Source: Betaproteobacteria bacterium (GTDB lineage: Bacteria > Pseudomonadota > Gammaproteobacteria > Burkholderiales > SG8-39). From it: a stretch of DNA of 64,000 bases. This document shows, piece by piece, positions 23,837 to 32,838 of this stretch (positions within the stretch are counted from its first letter, which is position 1; each line of letters starts with the position of its first letter). The stretch is from NCBI GenBank assembly GCA_009693435.1, contig SHXF01000004.1:1-64000 (forward strand), in the 5' to 3' direction. A program made the translations under genes and the position numbers. Under the pieces are notes generated by a model, which saw nothing but the letters and a program-made list of their open reading frames with translations, made no database searches and had not been told where the DNA came from.

Positions 23837-25353
23837 TGTTTCCGATCTCGCACATTCTGCCTCGCGCCCGAGCCCTGTTCGCGGACCGACTCGCGGTCTG
23901 GGATGGCGAGAGGCGCTTTACATTCGAGGAACTCGGCCGTCGGGTCGATGCGCTGGCCGGCGCGCTCAAGGCGAAGGGACTCGGGCGCGGCGACAGGGTC
24001 GGCATCCTCGACGTCAATTCGCACCGCTATGCCGAGGTGTACTACGCCTGCGCGCAGGCGGGGATGATCCTGCTGCCGCTCAACTCCCGCCTCGCGCCAC
24101 CTGAGCTGAAGTACGTCCTGAACGATTCCGGCGCGAAGGCGCTGATCGCCACGGAGTCGTTTTTCCCGCTTATCGAAGGCATTTCGAGCATCGAAGTCGT
24201 TATCAAGGACTACGAAGCCTTCCTCGCCGGCGGAACGCCGGACTCCAGCGTTGAAAAAGTGGAGCTCGACGACATCTGCCAGATCTACTACACCAGCGGC
24301 ACGACCGGCGAGCCGAAAGGCGTCTGCCTCACCTACCGCAACATGATCGCGAGCGCCTTCGACTCCATCGTCGGCCTGGAACTGCGGCGCGACGACATCT
24401 GGCTGCACGCGGCGCCGATGTTCCACCTGGTGGACGCGTGGTCGGTGTGGTCGATGCCGATGCTGGGCGCCACGCAGGTGATGGTGAACTTCACGCCGGA
24501 AAAGATGATGGAGGTGGTGCAGCGCGCTAAGCCGACCGGGGCGGGCGTGCCGCCGACCTTGATCAACATGATGGCCAACCATCCCAGGATCGGGCAGTAC
24601 GACCTGTCGAGCCTGCGCCTCATCATGTACGGCGGCTCCCCCACGCCGCTCGCCATCCTGCAGAAGGCCGCCAAAGCGCTGCCCACCCGGTATATCCACG
24701 GCTTTGGCATCACCGAAACCTCCGGCATCACCACGCTCGCCGACCCGAACGATTTTTACGTCGATGGCACACCGGAGCAACTGGCCCTCACCAACAACGC
24801 CGGGCGCGCCGTGCCGCATATCAACCTTGGCATCATGAATGAACAAAACGACTTGCTCTCCCGGGGCAAGGTGGGCGAGGTGGTCGTCAGCGGCGCTCGC
24901 GTGATGCGCGAGTACTGGAACAAGCCGAAACACACCGCCGAAGCCCTGAACAATGGCTGGTACCACAGCGGGGACATGGGGTATCTGGACGAGCAGAGCC
25001 GCCTCTTTATCGTCGACCGCAAGAAGGACATGATCATCAGCGGCGGCGAGAACGTGTACTCGGTCGAGATCGAGAATGTGCTGTCCATGCATCCCGCGGT
25101 GCTCGAGGTCGCAGTCATCGGCGTGCCCGACGACCAGTGGGGCGAGGCGGTGAAGGCGGTCGTGGTCCTGAAGGAAGGCAGCGCGGCCTCGGCCGATGAG
25201 CTCATCGGCTTCTGCCGCGGCATGATCGCCGGCTACAAACTCCCGAAGTCGGTCGATTTCTCCGCGGAGCAGCTGCCCAAGACCGGTCCCGGCAAGGTCG
25301 CGAAGCGCCGTTTGCGCGATCCGTACTGGGCCGGCCGGGAGCGCAAGATATGA
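23836..25353 (+). CDS. AMP-dependent acyl-CoA synthetase/ligase 1
   Basis: 505 aa, ATG 23836. The adenylate-forming family is shown by the P-loop YYTSGTTGEPKGVCLT (about residues 151-166), YGGSPTPLAIL, HGFGITETSG, YHSGDMGYLDEQSRLFIVDR and the C-terminal KKDMIISGGENVYSVEIEN, then the catalytic Lys region PKTGPGKVAKRRLRDPYW. It activates a carboxylic acid to its CoA thioester using ATP. Place in the operon suggests an aromatic or arylalkenoic acid brought in by the ABC importer. Confidence 0.93.
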   Translation: MFPISHILPRARALFADRLAVWDGERRFTFEELGRRVDALAGALKAKGLGRGDRVGILDVNSHRYAEVYYACAQAGMILLPLNSRLAPPELKYVLNDSGAKALIATESFFPLIEGISSIEVVIKDYEAFLAGGTPDSSVEKVELDDICQIYYTSGTTGEPKGVCLTYRNMIASAFDSIVGLELRRDDIWLHAAPMFHLVDAWSVWSMPMLGATQVMVNFTPEKMMEVVQRAKPTGAGVPPTLINMMANHPRIGQYDLSSLRLIMYGGSPTPLAILQKAAKALPTRYIHGFGITETSGITTLADPNDFYVDGTPEQLALTNNAGRAVPHINLGIMNEQNDLLSRGKVGEVVVSGARVMREYWNKPKHTAEALNNGWYHSGDMGYLDEQSRLFIVDRKKDMIISGGENVYSVEIENVLSMHPAVLEVAVIGVPDDQWGEAVKAVVVLKEGSAASADELIGFCRGMIAGYKLPKSVDFSAEQLPKTGPGKVAKRRLRDPYWAGRERKI

Positions 25354-26105
25354 AGCTCTGGCATCGCGAGGGGAAGGGAGGCGGTGAAGCGGGCGAGGGC
25401 GGTGCGCGGCTGCTCCTCATCCATGGCCTGAGCGCGAATGCCGATGTCTGGATTCCCCTGGAGAAGCATTTGCAGGGCCGCTGGCTTGCCCCGGACTTGA
25501 GGGGCCACGGCCGCTCGCCGCACGCTGCGCCCTACGGCTATGCGCTCTACGCCGCGGACGTCGCCGAACTTCTCGGGCAGGACGAAGAGGTCACCATTGT
25601 CGGGCATTCGATGGGCGGTGTCGTGGCGATGGCGCTCGCAACCGGCTGGTTCGGCATCAAGGTGCGGAAAGTCATCGCCTTCGGCGTGAAGATCCGCTGG
25701 GCGCCGGACGAAGTGCCGAAGTTTCAGTCGCTTGCGCGTTCACCCGCGAAGCTGTTCGACAAGCGGGAGGACGCGCTCGAGCGGTACTTGAAGGTCTCGG
25801 GACTGTACGGGCTGGTCGATCCGGGAAGTCCGATCGCGGCGAGCGGCGTGCGCGAAGACAACGGCAAGTTCAGGCTCGCGGCGGACCCCATGACCTATGC
25901 CTCGACCGGGCCGGACCTCGCGCCGATGGTGAAGGCGATGAAGGCGCCGTTGCGCCTTGGCGCGGGCAGCAAGGATCCGATGGTGAACGCCGCCGACATG
26001 CAACCCTTCGATCCGAACCCCCGCATCATCGAAGACGCGGGGCACAACGCGCAGGTCGAGCGTCCGCAAGAGCTGTGGCAATTCATCGAGGAGGAACTCG
26101 CATGA
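25350..26105 (+). CDS. Alpha/beta-hydrolase fold protein
   Basis: 251 aa, ATG 25350, overlapping the ligase stop by four bases. Oxyanion sequence LLLIHGLSANADVW, DLRGHGRSPHA, nucleophile elbow VGHSMGGVVA (Ser about residue 91) and C-terminal EDAGHNAQVERP with the catalytic His. Could be an esterase, thioesterase or C-C hydrolase; sitting between two CoA ligases, release of a CoA product or hydrolysis of an ester substrate are reasonable guesses. Cytoplasmic. Confidence 0.9.
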   Translation: MKLWHREGKGGGEAGEGGARLLLIHGLSANADVWIPLEKHLQGRWLAPDLRGHGRSPHAAPYGYALYAADVAELLGQDEEVTIVGHSMGGVVAMALATGWFGIKVRKVIAFGVKIRWAPDEVPKFQSLARSPAKLFDKREDALERYLKVSGLYGLVDPGSPIAASGVREDNGKFRLAADPMTYASTGPDLAPMVKAMKAPLRLGAGSKDPMVNAADMQPFDPNPRIIEDAGHNAQVERPQELWQFIEEELA

Positions 26106-26193
26106 AGCGGCGAGCGCCGCGGCCTTCGTGCGGGGCGCTGCTCATGCCGAACGAAATGCCGGAGCGGTCCGACCCTGTCCGGAGGATCAACCC

Positions 26194-27741
26194 GTGTATC
26201 CGCTAGCGCACATCCTGCAGCGCGCGCTCGCCCTGTATCCCGGGCGCACTGCCATCGTCGATGGAACACGCAGGTGGAATTACAGGGAATTGGGAAGCCG
26301 CGTGTACCGGCTTGCCGCGGGACTTCGAAATCTGGGATTGAAGCGCGGCGATCGCGTCGCGATCCTCGACTGGAACTCGCATCGCTATCTCGAGGCCTAC
26401 TACGCCTGCGCCCACGCCGGCCTGGTCTTCATACCGGTGAACTCGCGACTCGCGGTGCCGGAGCTGCGCTACGTACTGAAGGACTCGGATGCGCGCGCAC
26501 TGCTCCTCTCCGAGCCCTTCCTGCCGATGTACGAGGAGCTCAAAGGCAGCCTTCAGCACGTCATCGGGCTCGCGCTGGAGAAGCGCCCCGCCGGTGTGCT
26601 CGACTACGAGGCGTTGATCGGGCAAGCCGATCCCATGATTGCGCCCGAGCCGACCGAGCTCGACGAGATCATGCAGATCTACTACACCAGCGGCACCACC
26701 GGCGAGCCGAAAGGCGTCTGCCTCACCAACCGCAACATGTACGCGGGCGGGCTCGACGGCGTGCTCGTGCTGGCCGCGACGCGCGAGGACAGCTGGCAGC
26801 ATTCCGGGCCGCTGTTTCACCTCGCGACCTCATTCGCGGTGTGGTCGATGCCGATTGTCGGCGGTGCGCAGATCGCCATTCAGTTCGAGCCGAAACGCGC
26901 GATCGAGAGCATCGCGGTGGAGCAAGTAACCATGACGTCCCTGCCGGGCGCGATCCTCGGGATGATCGCGGAGCACCCGGATGTGCAGATGCTCGCTTCG
27001 TTGCGCGTCATCATCTACGGCGGCGCGCCCACGCCGATGGGCGTGCTGCGCGCCGCCGGTGCGGCATTGCCACCGGCGCTGTCGCACGCCTACGGTATCA
27101 CCGAGACGGCAGGCTTCGTCACCAGCCTGACGCCGGCCGACCATATCTTCGAGGGCAGCGATGAAACATTGCGGCGGACCGCCTCGGCCGGGCAGGCGAC
27201 GCCTCTCATCGACGTGCGCGTAGTCGACGACAGCGGCCGCGACGTGCCCGCCGGCGAGGTCGGCGAAGTGGTCTGCGGCGGGCCGAAGATCATGGCGGGC
27301 TACTGGCGAGCGCCCGAGGCGAGCGCCGCCGTCCTGAGGAACGGCTGGTACCACACCGGCGACATGGGCTCGCTGGACGCGCACGGCTACCTGTCACTTG
27401 TCGATCGCAAGAAGGATATGATCATCAGTGGCGGCGAGAACGTGTACTCGATCGAGGTCGAGAGCGTGCTGTCATTGCATCCGGCGGTTGCGGAGGTGGC
27501 GGTGATCGGCATCCCCGACGAGCGCTGGGGCGAAGCCGTTACGGCGCTCGTGGTGCCGCGCCCCGGCGCCGCGCAGAACGCCGAGGAACTGATCGGCTTC
27601 TGCCGCGGCAAGATCGCCGGTTACAAGGTTCCGAAGTCCGTCGTATTCAGGGCAGAGCCGATGCCCAAGACCGGGCCGGGCAAGATTGCCAAGCGCGTGT
27701 TGCGCGATCCTTACTGGAAAGACACCGGGAGAAAGATATGA
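26194..27741 (+). CDS. AMP-dependent acyl-CoA synthetase/ligase 2
   Basis: 515 aa from GTG 26194, chosen because GGAGGA lies 8 bases upstream and the protein then begins VYPLAHILQRALALYPGRTA, matching the start of ligase 1 (MFPISHILPRARALFADRLA). Core motifs IYYTSGTTGEPKGVCLTNRN, IIYGGAPTPMGVL, YGITETAGFV, WYHTGDMGSLDAHGYLSLVD and KTGPGKIAKRVLRDPYW. Clearly paralogous to ligase 1, probably by duplication within the operon, with divergence in the acid-binding pocket region. Stop overlaps the Rieske oxygenase start by four bases. Confidence 0.93.
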   Translation: MYPLAHILQRALALYPGRTAIVDGTRRWNYRELGSRVYRLAAGLRNLGLKRGDRVAILDWNSHRYLEAYYACAHAGLVFIPVNSRLAVPELRYVLKDSDARALLLSEPFLPMYEELKGSLQHVIGLALEKRPAGVLDYEALIGQADPMIAPEPTELDEIMQIYYTSGTTGEPKGVCLTNRNMYAGGLDGVLVLAATREDSWQHSGPLFHLATSFAVWSMPIVGGAQIAIQFEPKRAIESIAVEQVTMTSLPGAILGMIAEHPDVQMLASLRVIIYGGAPTPMGVLRAAGAALPPALSHAYGITETAGFVTSLTPADHIFEGSDETLRRTASAGQATPLIDVRVVDDSGRDVPAGEVGEVVCGGPKIMAGYWRAPEASAAVLRNGWYHTGDMGSLDAHGYLSLVDRKKDMIISGGENVYSIEVESVLSLHPAVAEVAVIGIPDERWGEAVTALVVPRPGAAQNAEELIGFCRGKIAGYKVPKSVVFRAEPMPKTGPGKIAKRVLRDPYWKDTGRKI

Positions 27742-28760
27742 ACTTCCTTACCGACTTCTGGTACGCGGCGGGGTGGTCGTCCGAAATCACCTGCAAGCCG
27801 CTGGCGCGGCGCATCCTCGATCGCCCAGTGGCGCTGTTCCGCACCGAGAGCGGCAAGGCCGCCGCGTTCGACGACTGTTGCCCGCACCGCATGGTGCCGC
27901 TGTCGCGCGGCACGGTCGAAGGCGAGAACCTGCGCTGCGGCTATCACGGGCTGCGCTTCGACTGCAGCGGGAAGTGCAATGAGGTGCCGGGCCAGGCGAA
28001 CATCCCGCCGCGCGCGAAAGTGCGCGCCTATCCGCTCGTCGAGCGCTGGAACTTCGCCTGGATCTGGATGGGCGACCCGGCCGCGGCCAACCCCGACCTG
28101 ATCCCCGATCTGCCCTGGCTCACGGCGCCCGACTGGGCCTGCTCGCACGGTTGCATCAGCTACGCCTGCAACTACGCGTTGCTGCTCGACAACCTCATCG
28201 ATCTCTCGCACACCACCTTCGTCCATCGGCAGACCATCGGGACCGCCGACGTGGCGATAACGCCGGTGAAGACGACCTCGAATGCCGGCCGCGTGCTGGT
28301 GGAGCGCGTGATGAACGATACCGAGCCCTCGATCATGTACAAGAAGGCCGGCGACTTCACCGGCAAGGTGGACCGCTGGCAGAAGATCGAATACACGCCG
28401 CCCACCCACATCATCATCGACGCCGGCGCGGTTCCGGCCGGAACCGGCGACAGGAAGCGCGGCATCGACACGCGCGTGATCAACATCATCACGCCGGAGA
28501 CGCCGCAGCGCACCTTCCACTTCTGGGCCTTCGCGCGCGACTTCAAGATCCACGATCCGTCGATGACCGAGTACATCGGCAACGCGATCGTGATCACGTT
28601 CAACGAGGACAAGCTGCTGATCGACGACCAGCAGCGCAACGTCGACGCGCGCCCGCAGCAGCGCATGCTCGACAACAGCGCGGATCTCGGCGTGGTGCTG
28701 GCGCGGCGCATCATCGATCGCCTGCTGCGCGAGCAGGATGCCGCCCGCAGCGCCGCCTGA
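27738..28760 (+). CDS. Rieske aromatic ring oxygenase, VanA/phthalate-dioxygenase-like oxygenase subunit
   Basis: 340 aa, ATG 27738. N-terminal Rieske [2Fe-2S] centre: C48-P-H50 and C67-GY-H70. Mononuclear iron site in DNLIDLSHTTFVH (H158, H163, with a carboxylate further on). Length and layout fit single-component-type oxygenases such as vanillate O-demethylase VanA, which need a separate VanB-like reductase; none is in the window. Last gene of the operon. O-demethylation or ring hydroxylation of the imported aromatic acid is the likely role. Confidence 0.93.
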   Translation: MNFLTDFWYAAGWSSEITCKPLARRILDRPVALFRTESGKAAAFDDCCPHRMVPLSRGTVEGENLRCGYHGLRFDCSGKCNEVPGQANIPPRAKVRAYPLVERWNFAWIWMGDPAAANPDLIPDLPWLTAPDWACSHGCISYACNYALLLDNLIDLSHTTFVHRQTIGTADVAITPVKTTSNAGRVLVERVMNDTEPSIMYKKAGDFTGKVDRWQKIEYTPPTHIIIDAGAVPAGTGDRKRGIDTRVINIITPETPQRTFHFWAFARDFKIHDPSMTEYIGNAIVITFNEDKLLIDDQQRNVDARPQQRMLDNSADLGVVLARRIIDRLLREQDAARSAA

Positions 28761-28844
28761 ACGAACCGCGCGCTCCTTGCGCCAACCTGAAATTCGTTTA
28801 AATATTTAGGACCAAGCGCCATCCGAATTGCCGGTGATTGCGAC

Positions 28845-28885
28845 CGATGTCGGGGTGCGCTGCGCTTACCCCAACCTACGACAAT
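28845..28885. repeat. Intergenic repeat matching 12571-12610
   Basis: gatgtcggggtgcgctgcgc then ttaccccaacctacgacaa. The element at 12571-12610 reads gatgttggggttcgctgcgc then tcaccccgacctacacaac. Each holds an inverted ggggt/acccc pair around gctgcgc. This is a common type of REP-like element. The 278-bp gap here has no gene. Confidence 0.65.
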
Positions 28886-28997
28886 CCAACCGTGCAAAAC
28901 GTCAAAGCCAGATCGACGCTGCGATCCGGACACGTGAACCAGTGTCAAATCGCGGTCGGTACGAACGAGGCGCAGCAAAACTGATTCGGACCTCGTC

Positions 28998-29003
28998 TAT
29001 AAT
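28998..29003 (+). promoter_or_regulatory. Candidate -10 box upstream of the exported-protein gene
   Basis: Perfect TATAAT, 36 bp before the ATG at 29039. No convincing -35 box lies at the right distance. GAGGGA at 29028-29033 is the ribosome-binding site. Confidence 0.35.
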
Positions 29004-29038
29004 TTCCCGACACTTTACGAATCGATAGAGGGAATCCA

Positions 29039-30616
29039 ATGAAGCAGAAGCGTTTCGCCGTGACGACAGCCGCGGTAATCGGTGTGATGGCAGGATTGAG
29101 CGGCGCAACTTTTTCCGCTCATGCGCAGCAGGCGCCGATCGAGCGCATCAAGCTGACCGACAACGAGCTGAGTTGCGCGCAGCTGCACGCCGAAGCCGCG
29201 GACATGGACAAGCTCGCTGCGGAAGCCAAGGCCGCGGAGGGACAGGGTAATTCCACAGCCTTGGCCGGCAGCGCCGGCAGTGTCGCGGCCGAGGTTGCCG
29301 TGCGCACCGGATTATTCGGCTCGCTCGGCGGGCTGGCCGGGAACCTTTTCGGCCAGGTCGCCGCCAAGACGGCGGCCGGCGTGGCGCAGCAGTCCGGACA
29401 GATGACCGCACAGCAGGCGGCGGAGCGCTCGCGGCAGGCAGGCGCGCGCAAGGAGCAGGTGAGCACGCTGTTTCTCAATAAAGGCTGCAAGACGTCCGAC
29501 CTCGCCTACAACCCGCCCGCGCCGCCGCGGACCAGCGCGGTGGATGGCGCGAAGGGCGGTCCGGTGCAACTCGCCGCGGCAGCGGCCAACACCGCCGGGC
29601 AGGCCGCCCACGCTCCCGCAAAAGCCATACTGAATCTGCCCAATCTGGATCCGGACATTTATTTCACAGGTAAGACAGGCGGCACTTTCGGCAAGAGCCT
29701 GGTCGAGGTGCTGCCTGGCAGCAAGCGGGTCGCGGTGACCGGATTCCGTGTGGTATTCATCACCAGCAATACCGCCAGCGCCCAGGTGCGCGGCAGCTAT
29801 CTGCCCGGGCGGGACACGAGTGGCGCGAGTTCGACGCTGATCGTTACACTGTCGGGGGTAGATACCGCCACGATGCAGGCCATTACCGACCGGGCGTATG
29901 CGGATTTTCTGGCACAGCTGCGCCTTGCCGGAAGAGAACTGGTGCCGCAGGAAGAATTAAAGGAGTTCCTTGCCGGCGTGGATACGCCGCAGGCTACAGC
30001 CGGCAAGCCGTACACCAAGGAAATCAACGCCCAGACCGGCATGGTGTTCGCTCCGACCGGGATGCCGCTATGGTTTCACCAATGGGATGCCGGGTGGTCG
30101 GACAGCATGTTCAGCCAGAAAAATTATCGCAGCGCAGCGGAGTACTCGCACAAGCTGAATGCCATCACCATCGCGCCGCTGATCGTGTTGAATTTCGCGA
30201 ACATGAGCAGCAGCGGTAATCAGTCCGGTTTCACTTCCCGTAGCGCGGAAACGGGCGCGACCCTGGCGATGAGCGTGAATGCCTTTACCACCAGCATGAT
30301 GCGCTCTGAAGAGACGCGCGGCGGCCTGGTCACGAAGGGAGACGAAGGAATGGCGTTGCTGTCCGGCAGATTCATCAGCGAGTTGCAATTCGGCGCGTTC
30401 AAGGATGCAGTCGTGACGGATAACAGCGGGGTGAAAGGCATAGCCGATGCGCTCGGCAATGCCATGGGCCTCGCCAATGCCGGGGGCGCCGCCAGAGGTA
30501 AAAAGGAGAGCATCGCCGAAACCAGCAACGCTGCCTATGCCGCGGCCGCCGGCGACGCGCTGGCACGCGCTACGGGCACCTTCGCGAAGTGGTTTCAGAA
30601 GTATCCGGCGCGCTAA
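29039..30616 (+). CDS. Exported protein of unknown function
   Basis: 525 aa, ATG 29039. A signal peptide is clear: KQKRFAVTTAAVIGVMAGLS, then a SAHAQQ cleavage site. Residues about 45-125 are Ala/Gly/Gln-rich with a hydrophobic stretch (GLFGSLGGLAGNLFGQVAAK). Residues about 190-490 hold a longer structured region (VAVTGFRVVFITSN, SGVDTATMQAITDRAYADFL, MVFAPTGMPLWFHQWDAGWS). Two Cys (LSCAQL, GCKTSD) could form a disulfide. No known family was recognised. It may act in the periplasm or be outer-membrane associated. No operon partner is certain; the next gene on the strand is 262 bp away. Confidence 0.7.
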   Translation: MKQKRFAVTTAAVIGVMAGLSGATFSAHAQQAPIERIKLTDNELSCAQLHAEAADMDKLAAEAKAAEGQGNSTALAGSAGSVAAEVAVRTGLFGSLGGLAGNLFGQVAAKTAAGVAQQSGQMTAQQAAERSRQAGARKEQVSTLFLNKGCKTSDLAYNPPAPPRTSAVDGAKGGPVQLAAAAANTAGQAAHAPAKAILNLPNLDPDIYFTGKTGGTFGKSLVEVLPGSKRVAVTGFRVVFITSNTASAQVRGSYLPGRDTSGASSTLIVTLSGVDTATMQAITDRAYADFLAQLRLAGRELVPQEELKEFLAGVDTPQATAGKPYTKEINAQTGMVFAPTGMPLWFHQWDAGWSDSMFSQKNYRSAAEYSHKLNAITIAPLIVLNFANMSSSGNQSGFTSRSAETGATLAMSVNAFTTSMMRSEETRGGLVTKGDEGMALLSGRFISELQFGAFKDAVVTDNSGVKGIADALGNAMGLANAGGAARGKKESIAETSNAAYAAAAGDALARATGTFAKWFQKYPAR

Positions 30617-30678
30617 TGCACTGACCCTACGAACTGCCGTGCGTCAAGAGCCAGTCGAAAGTCAAGTACAGATACTCC

Positions 30679-30703
30679 TTCATCCTGAGCTTGTCGAAGG
30701 ATG
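30679..30703. repeat. REP-like element (CCTGAGCTTGTCGAAGG), copy 3
   Basis: tcatcctgagcttgtcgaag then gatg: the same core palindrome as at 6505 and 8207, without the second tcatcc-ttctgaaa block. It lies in the gap between two exported or membrane protein genes. Confidence 0.7.
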
Positions 30704-30878
30704 TACACCGGGGATGTATCCGCAATACACGCAGCGCGATACGCAGTACAACCAGGCCAGCGGGGACAATAAAGTGTGACAGGGGCGGCGGCGTCCCTAT
30801 CCCCTGAAATGGTTTCGTCGGCACCGTCTGCGACAATGGAGGATCACGCAACCCCAGCCGCCGCCGATCGAGCAATCG

Positions 30879-31772
30879 ATGTCCAGTCGTTCCGACGAAC
30901 CGCGCCATCAGCACGAGTTCGTAAAAATATCCGCCATCCAGGTGGCGGTCGTGCTGTCGCTGCTGATACATGCGGCGGCGCTGTGGCAGTGGCTGCCGGA
31001 GGTCCTCAAACCGCCGGTCGATTTGTCCAAGGTCGGCGAAGAGAGCAGTCGCCTGCAGGTACGCATCGTTCCGGCCCCCAGTCCCGCACAGCCGCCACCC
31101 GCGCCTGCGGCACGGCCCGCCCCGCCACCCGCCCGGTCCGCGCCACCGCCGCCGCCTCCCAGCGCCGCGCGTCCGCCGCCACCGCGGCCCGCACCGCCGC
31201 CGGTGGCCGCGCTGGCCGTTCCCGAGGCGCCCCTCAACCTGCCGACTCCCAGCCCGCCCCCCAGGGAAAGCGCGGCGCCACCGGCGCGACCGTCCATTCA
31301 GGGCGACATGTTTTCGATGCTCCAGGAGCGGCGGCGCGCGCGCGGCGAGGTGACGCCGGATGCGCCCTCGCCCGAAGAGGAAAAAGCGCGCCACAGCCGC
31401 GCCGTTGCCGAGAGTCTGGGCCTGAATCGCCCGCAGTCATTCGGTTTCGACCCGCGCACGGGCGGCGGCGTATTCCAGATCGAACGCATGGGTTTCGACT
31501 CGGCGGAATTCCTCTTCTTCGGCTGGAACAAGGAGGTCCGGCGCAATACCCGCCAACTCATCGAAGTCCGGCGAGGCAGTAACCCCGACACGCGTGTCGC
31601 CGTGGTGCGCAAGATGATTTCCATCATCCGCGAGCACGAGAAGGGCGACTTCGTATGGGAGTCCCGGCGCCTCGGCCGCAACCTGATACTGTCGGCGAAA
31701 CTGGGCGACAACGCCGGGCTGGAGGAATTCCTCATGCAGGAATTCTTCGAGGACCCACGCGGCCGGCGCTGA
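30879..31772 (+). CDS. TonB-like proline-rich inner-membrane anchored protein
   Basis: 297 aa. An N-terminal membrane anchor (AIQVAVVLSLLIHAAALWQW, about 19-38) with SLLIHAA, as in TonB/TolA proteins, is followed by a Pro/Ala-rich spacer (about 65-140) that would span the periplasm, then a basic/acidic stretch and a C-terminal globular region with FLFFGWNKEVRRNTRQLIEV and FVWESRRLGRNLILSAKLGD. The C-terminus does not look like the TonB beta-domain. ExbB/ExbD are not in the window. It may couple or scaffold envelope functions; unknown. Confidence 0.68.
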   Translation: MSSRSDEPRHQHEFVKISAIQVAVVLSLLIHAAALWQWLPEVLKPPVDLSKVGEESSRLQVRIVPAPSPAQPPPAPAARPAPPPARSAPPPPPPSAARPPPPRPAPPPVAALAVPEAPLNLPTPSPPPRESAAPPARPSIQGDMFSMLQERRRARGEVTPDAPSPEEEKARHSRAVAESLGLNRPQSFGFDPRTGGGVFQIERMGFDSAEFLFFGWNKEVRRNTRQLIEVRRGSNPDTRVAVVRKMISIIREHEKGDFVWESRRLGRNLILSAKLGDNAGLEEFLMQEFFEDPRGRR

Positions 31773-31800
31773 CGGGCCGATCGACGCCCTTGTCCTCACT

Positions 31801-32697
31801 TCAGTGCACGTCGGGCCCGCCGCCATCGCTGCGTCGTTGCATGCCGCGCACTGCGCGCACCACCGCCGCCATGTGGAAGGCACCGGCCTCGCTCGCGTAG
31901 CTGAATTCACGTCCGACAGGACAGGCCCGGCGCGCCAGGCAACCGCGCTCGCGGCAATTGCCGCCGGCTGTGCCGGTGACGTGATTCACGCAGGCCACCA
32001 TGTCGAAACGTTCCGGCTGGAACGCATCGGCCGGACATACCGAGAGACATGGCCGGTCCGCGCAGCTATCGCAGGGACTGGCAGCGGGCTCGAACGCAGG
32101 CAAAGCGAAGCGCTCGGCAAACAGCAGCACCGCGCGATACACATGAAACAGTCCGTAGCGCGGATGAATCAGCAGGCCTATGGGCGAGGGGTGCACCGCT
32201 TCCACGCGCTGCGCCCAGCGCTGCACCGGCGGATACGGTCGGCGCGTCGGGAAAATCACCTGATCCGCGCCGACCGCGCGCGCAGCCGCTTCGATTTGCG
32301 GATCCAGCCAGTCTTCCAGGGGGTTGTTACTCTCCGCCCGCGCTCTCGTACCCTCTGCCAGCGGACTGCTACTCTCCGCCCGCGGACTCCTACCCTCCGC
32401 CCGCGGACTGCTACTCTCCGCTCGCGGACTCGTACCCTCCGCCCGCGGACTCGTACCCTCCGCTCGCGGACTGTTCCCCTGAAGTTTCGGCCGCGCCGCG
32501 CGAAACGCGTGCCACAGGGCCATGCCCGCATTGCCTATGAGCACCACCGTCTGCGCCGCGCGTCCATCAGGCAGCGCCGGCACCGCGTCCGCCGGTTCGG
32601 GATGAAAGCCGCCGCGGACCAGCAGGCCGTTACCTGTGTTCGGATCGGGTCCCGATGCGTGCAGGATGCTGTCGAGTCGGGTGAGGATGTCATCCAT
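31801..32697 (-). CDS. 4Fe-4S ferredoxin-type protein, QueG-like, with internal repeat
   Basis: 298 aa, reverse strand, ATG at 32697. The C-terminal half carries a cluster motif CDSCADRPCLSVCP (Cys209, 212, 217, 221) and a second Cys group (CRERGCLARRACP), as in epoxyqueuosine-reductase-like ferredoxin proteins. Residues about 75-124 are seven 7-residue repeats of SPRAEGT/SPRAESS type, inserted between LWHAFRAARPKL and the EDWLDPQIEAAARAVGADQV region. The N-terminal part (NGLLVRGGFHPEP, VVLIGNAGMALWHAF) is normal for the family. Redox role unknown. Confidence 0.78.
   Translation of the reverse strand: MDDILTRLDSILHASGPDPNTGNGLLVRGGFHPEPADAVPALPDGRAAQTVVLIGNAGMALWHAFRAARPKLQGNSPRAEGTSPRAEGTSPRAESSSPRAEGRSPRAESSSPLAEGTRARAESNNPLEDWLDPQIEAAARAVGADQVIFPTRRPYPPVQRWAQRVEAVHPSPIGLLIHPRYGLFHVYRAVLLFAERFALPAFEPAASPCDSCADRPCLSVCPADAFQPERFDMVACVNHVTGTAGGNCRERGCLARRACPVGREFSYASEAGAFHMAAVVRAVRGMQRRSDGGGPDVH
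32328..32474 (-). repeat. 21-bp coding tandem repeat x7
   Basis: Seven units of 21 bp, for example taccctccgcccgcggactc followed by g, starting at 32328, 32349, 32370, 32391, 32412, 32433 and 32454. Two alternating sub-types (tact/tacc starts) suggest expansion of a 42-bp pair. In the reverse frame each unit encodes seven residues like SPRAEGT. Confidence 0.92.
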
Positions 32698-32838
32698 GCG
32701 CGTGTCGTCAGGCGGTGGACCAAGGTGCGGTATCCGGTATCATAGGGCGGTTGAGCAGGCAATGGCAGGCAATGGGCGCCGCGCAGGGAAGTAGCCGCCG
32801 GCTAATTACGCTTTCGCGCCAAACGAGGAGCATCGAAA

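Noticed and set aside
16119..28760. Classical ferulate operon (fcs-ech-vdh) assignment
   Set aside because: The crotonases do not resemble typical feruloyl-CoA hydratase-lyase at the N-terminus, and no vanillin dehydrogenase gene is present, so only the general logic is kept.
32328..32474. Possible CRISPR array
   Set aside because: Units are contiguous 21-bp repeats with no unique spacers and lie in a coding frame.
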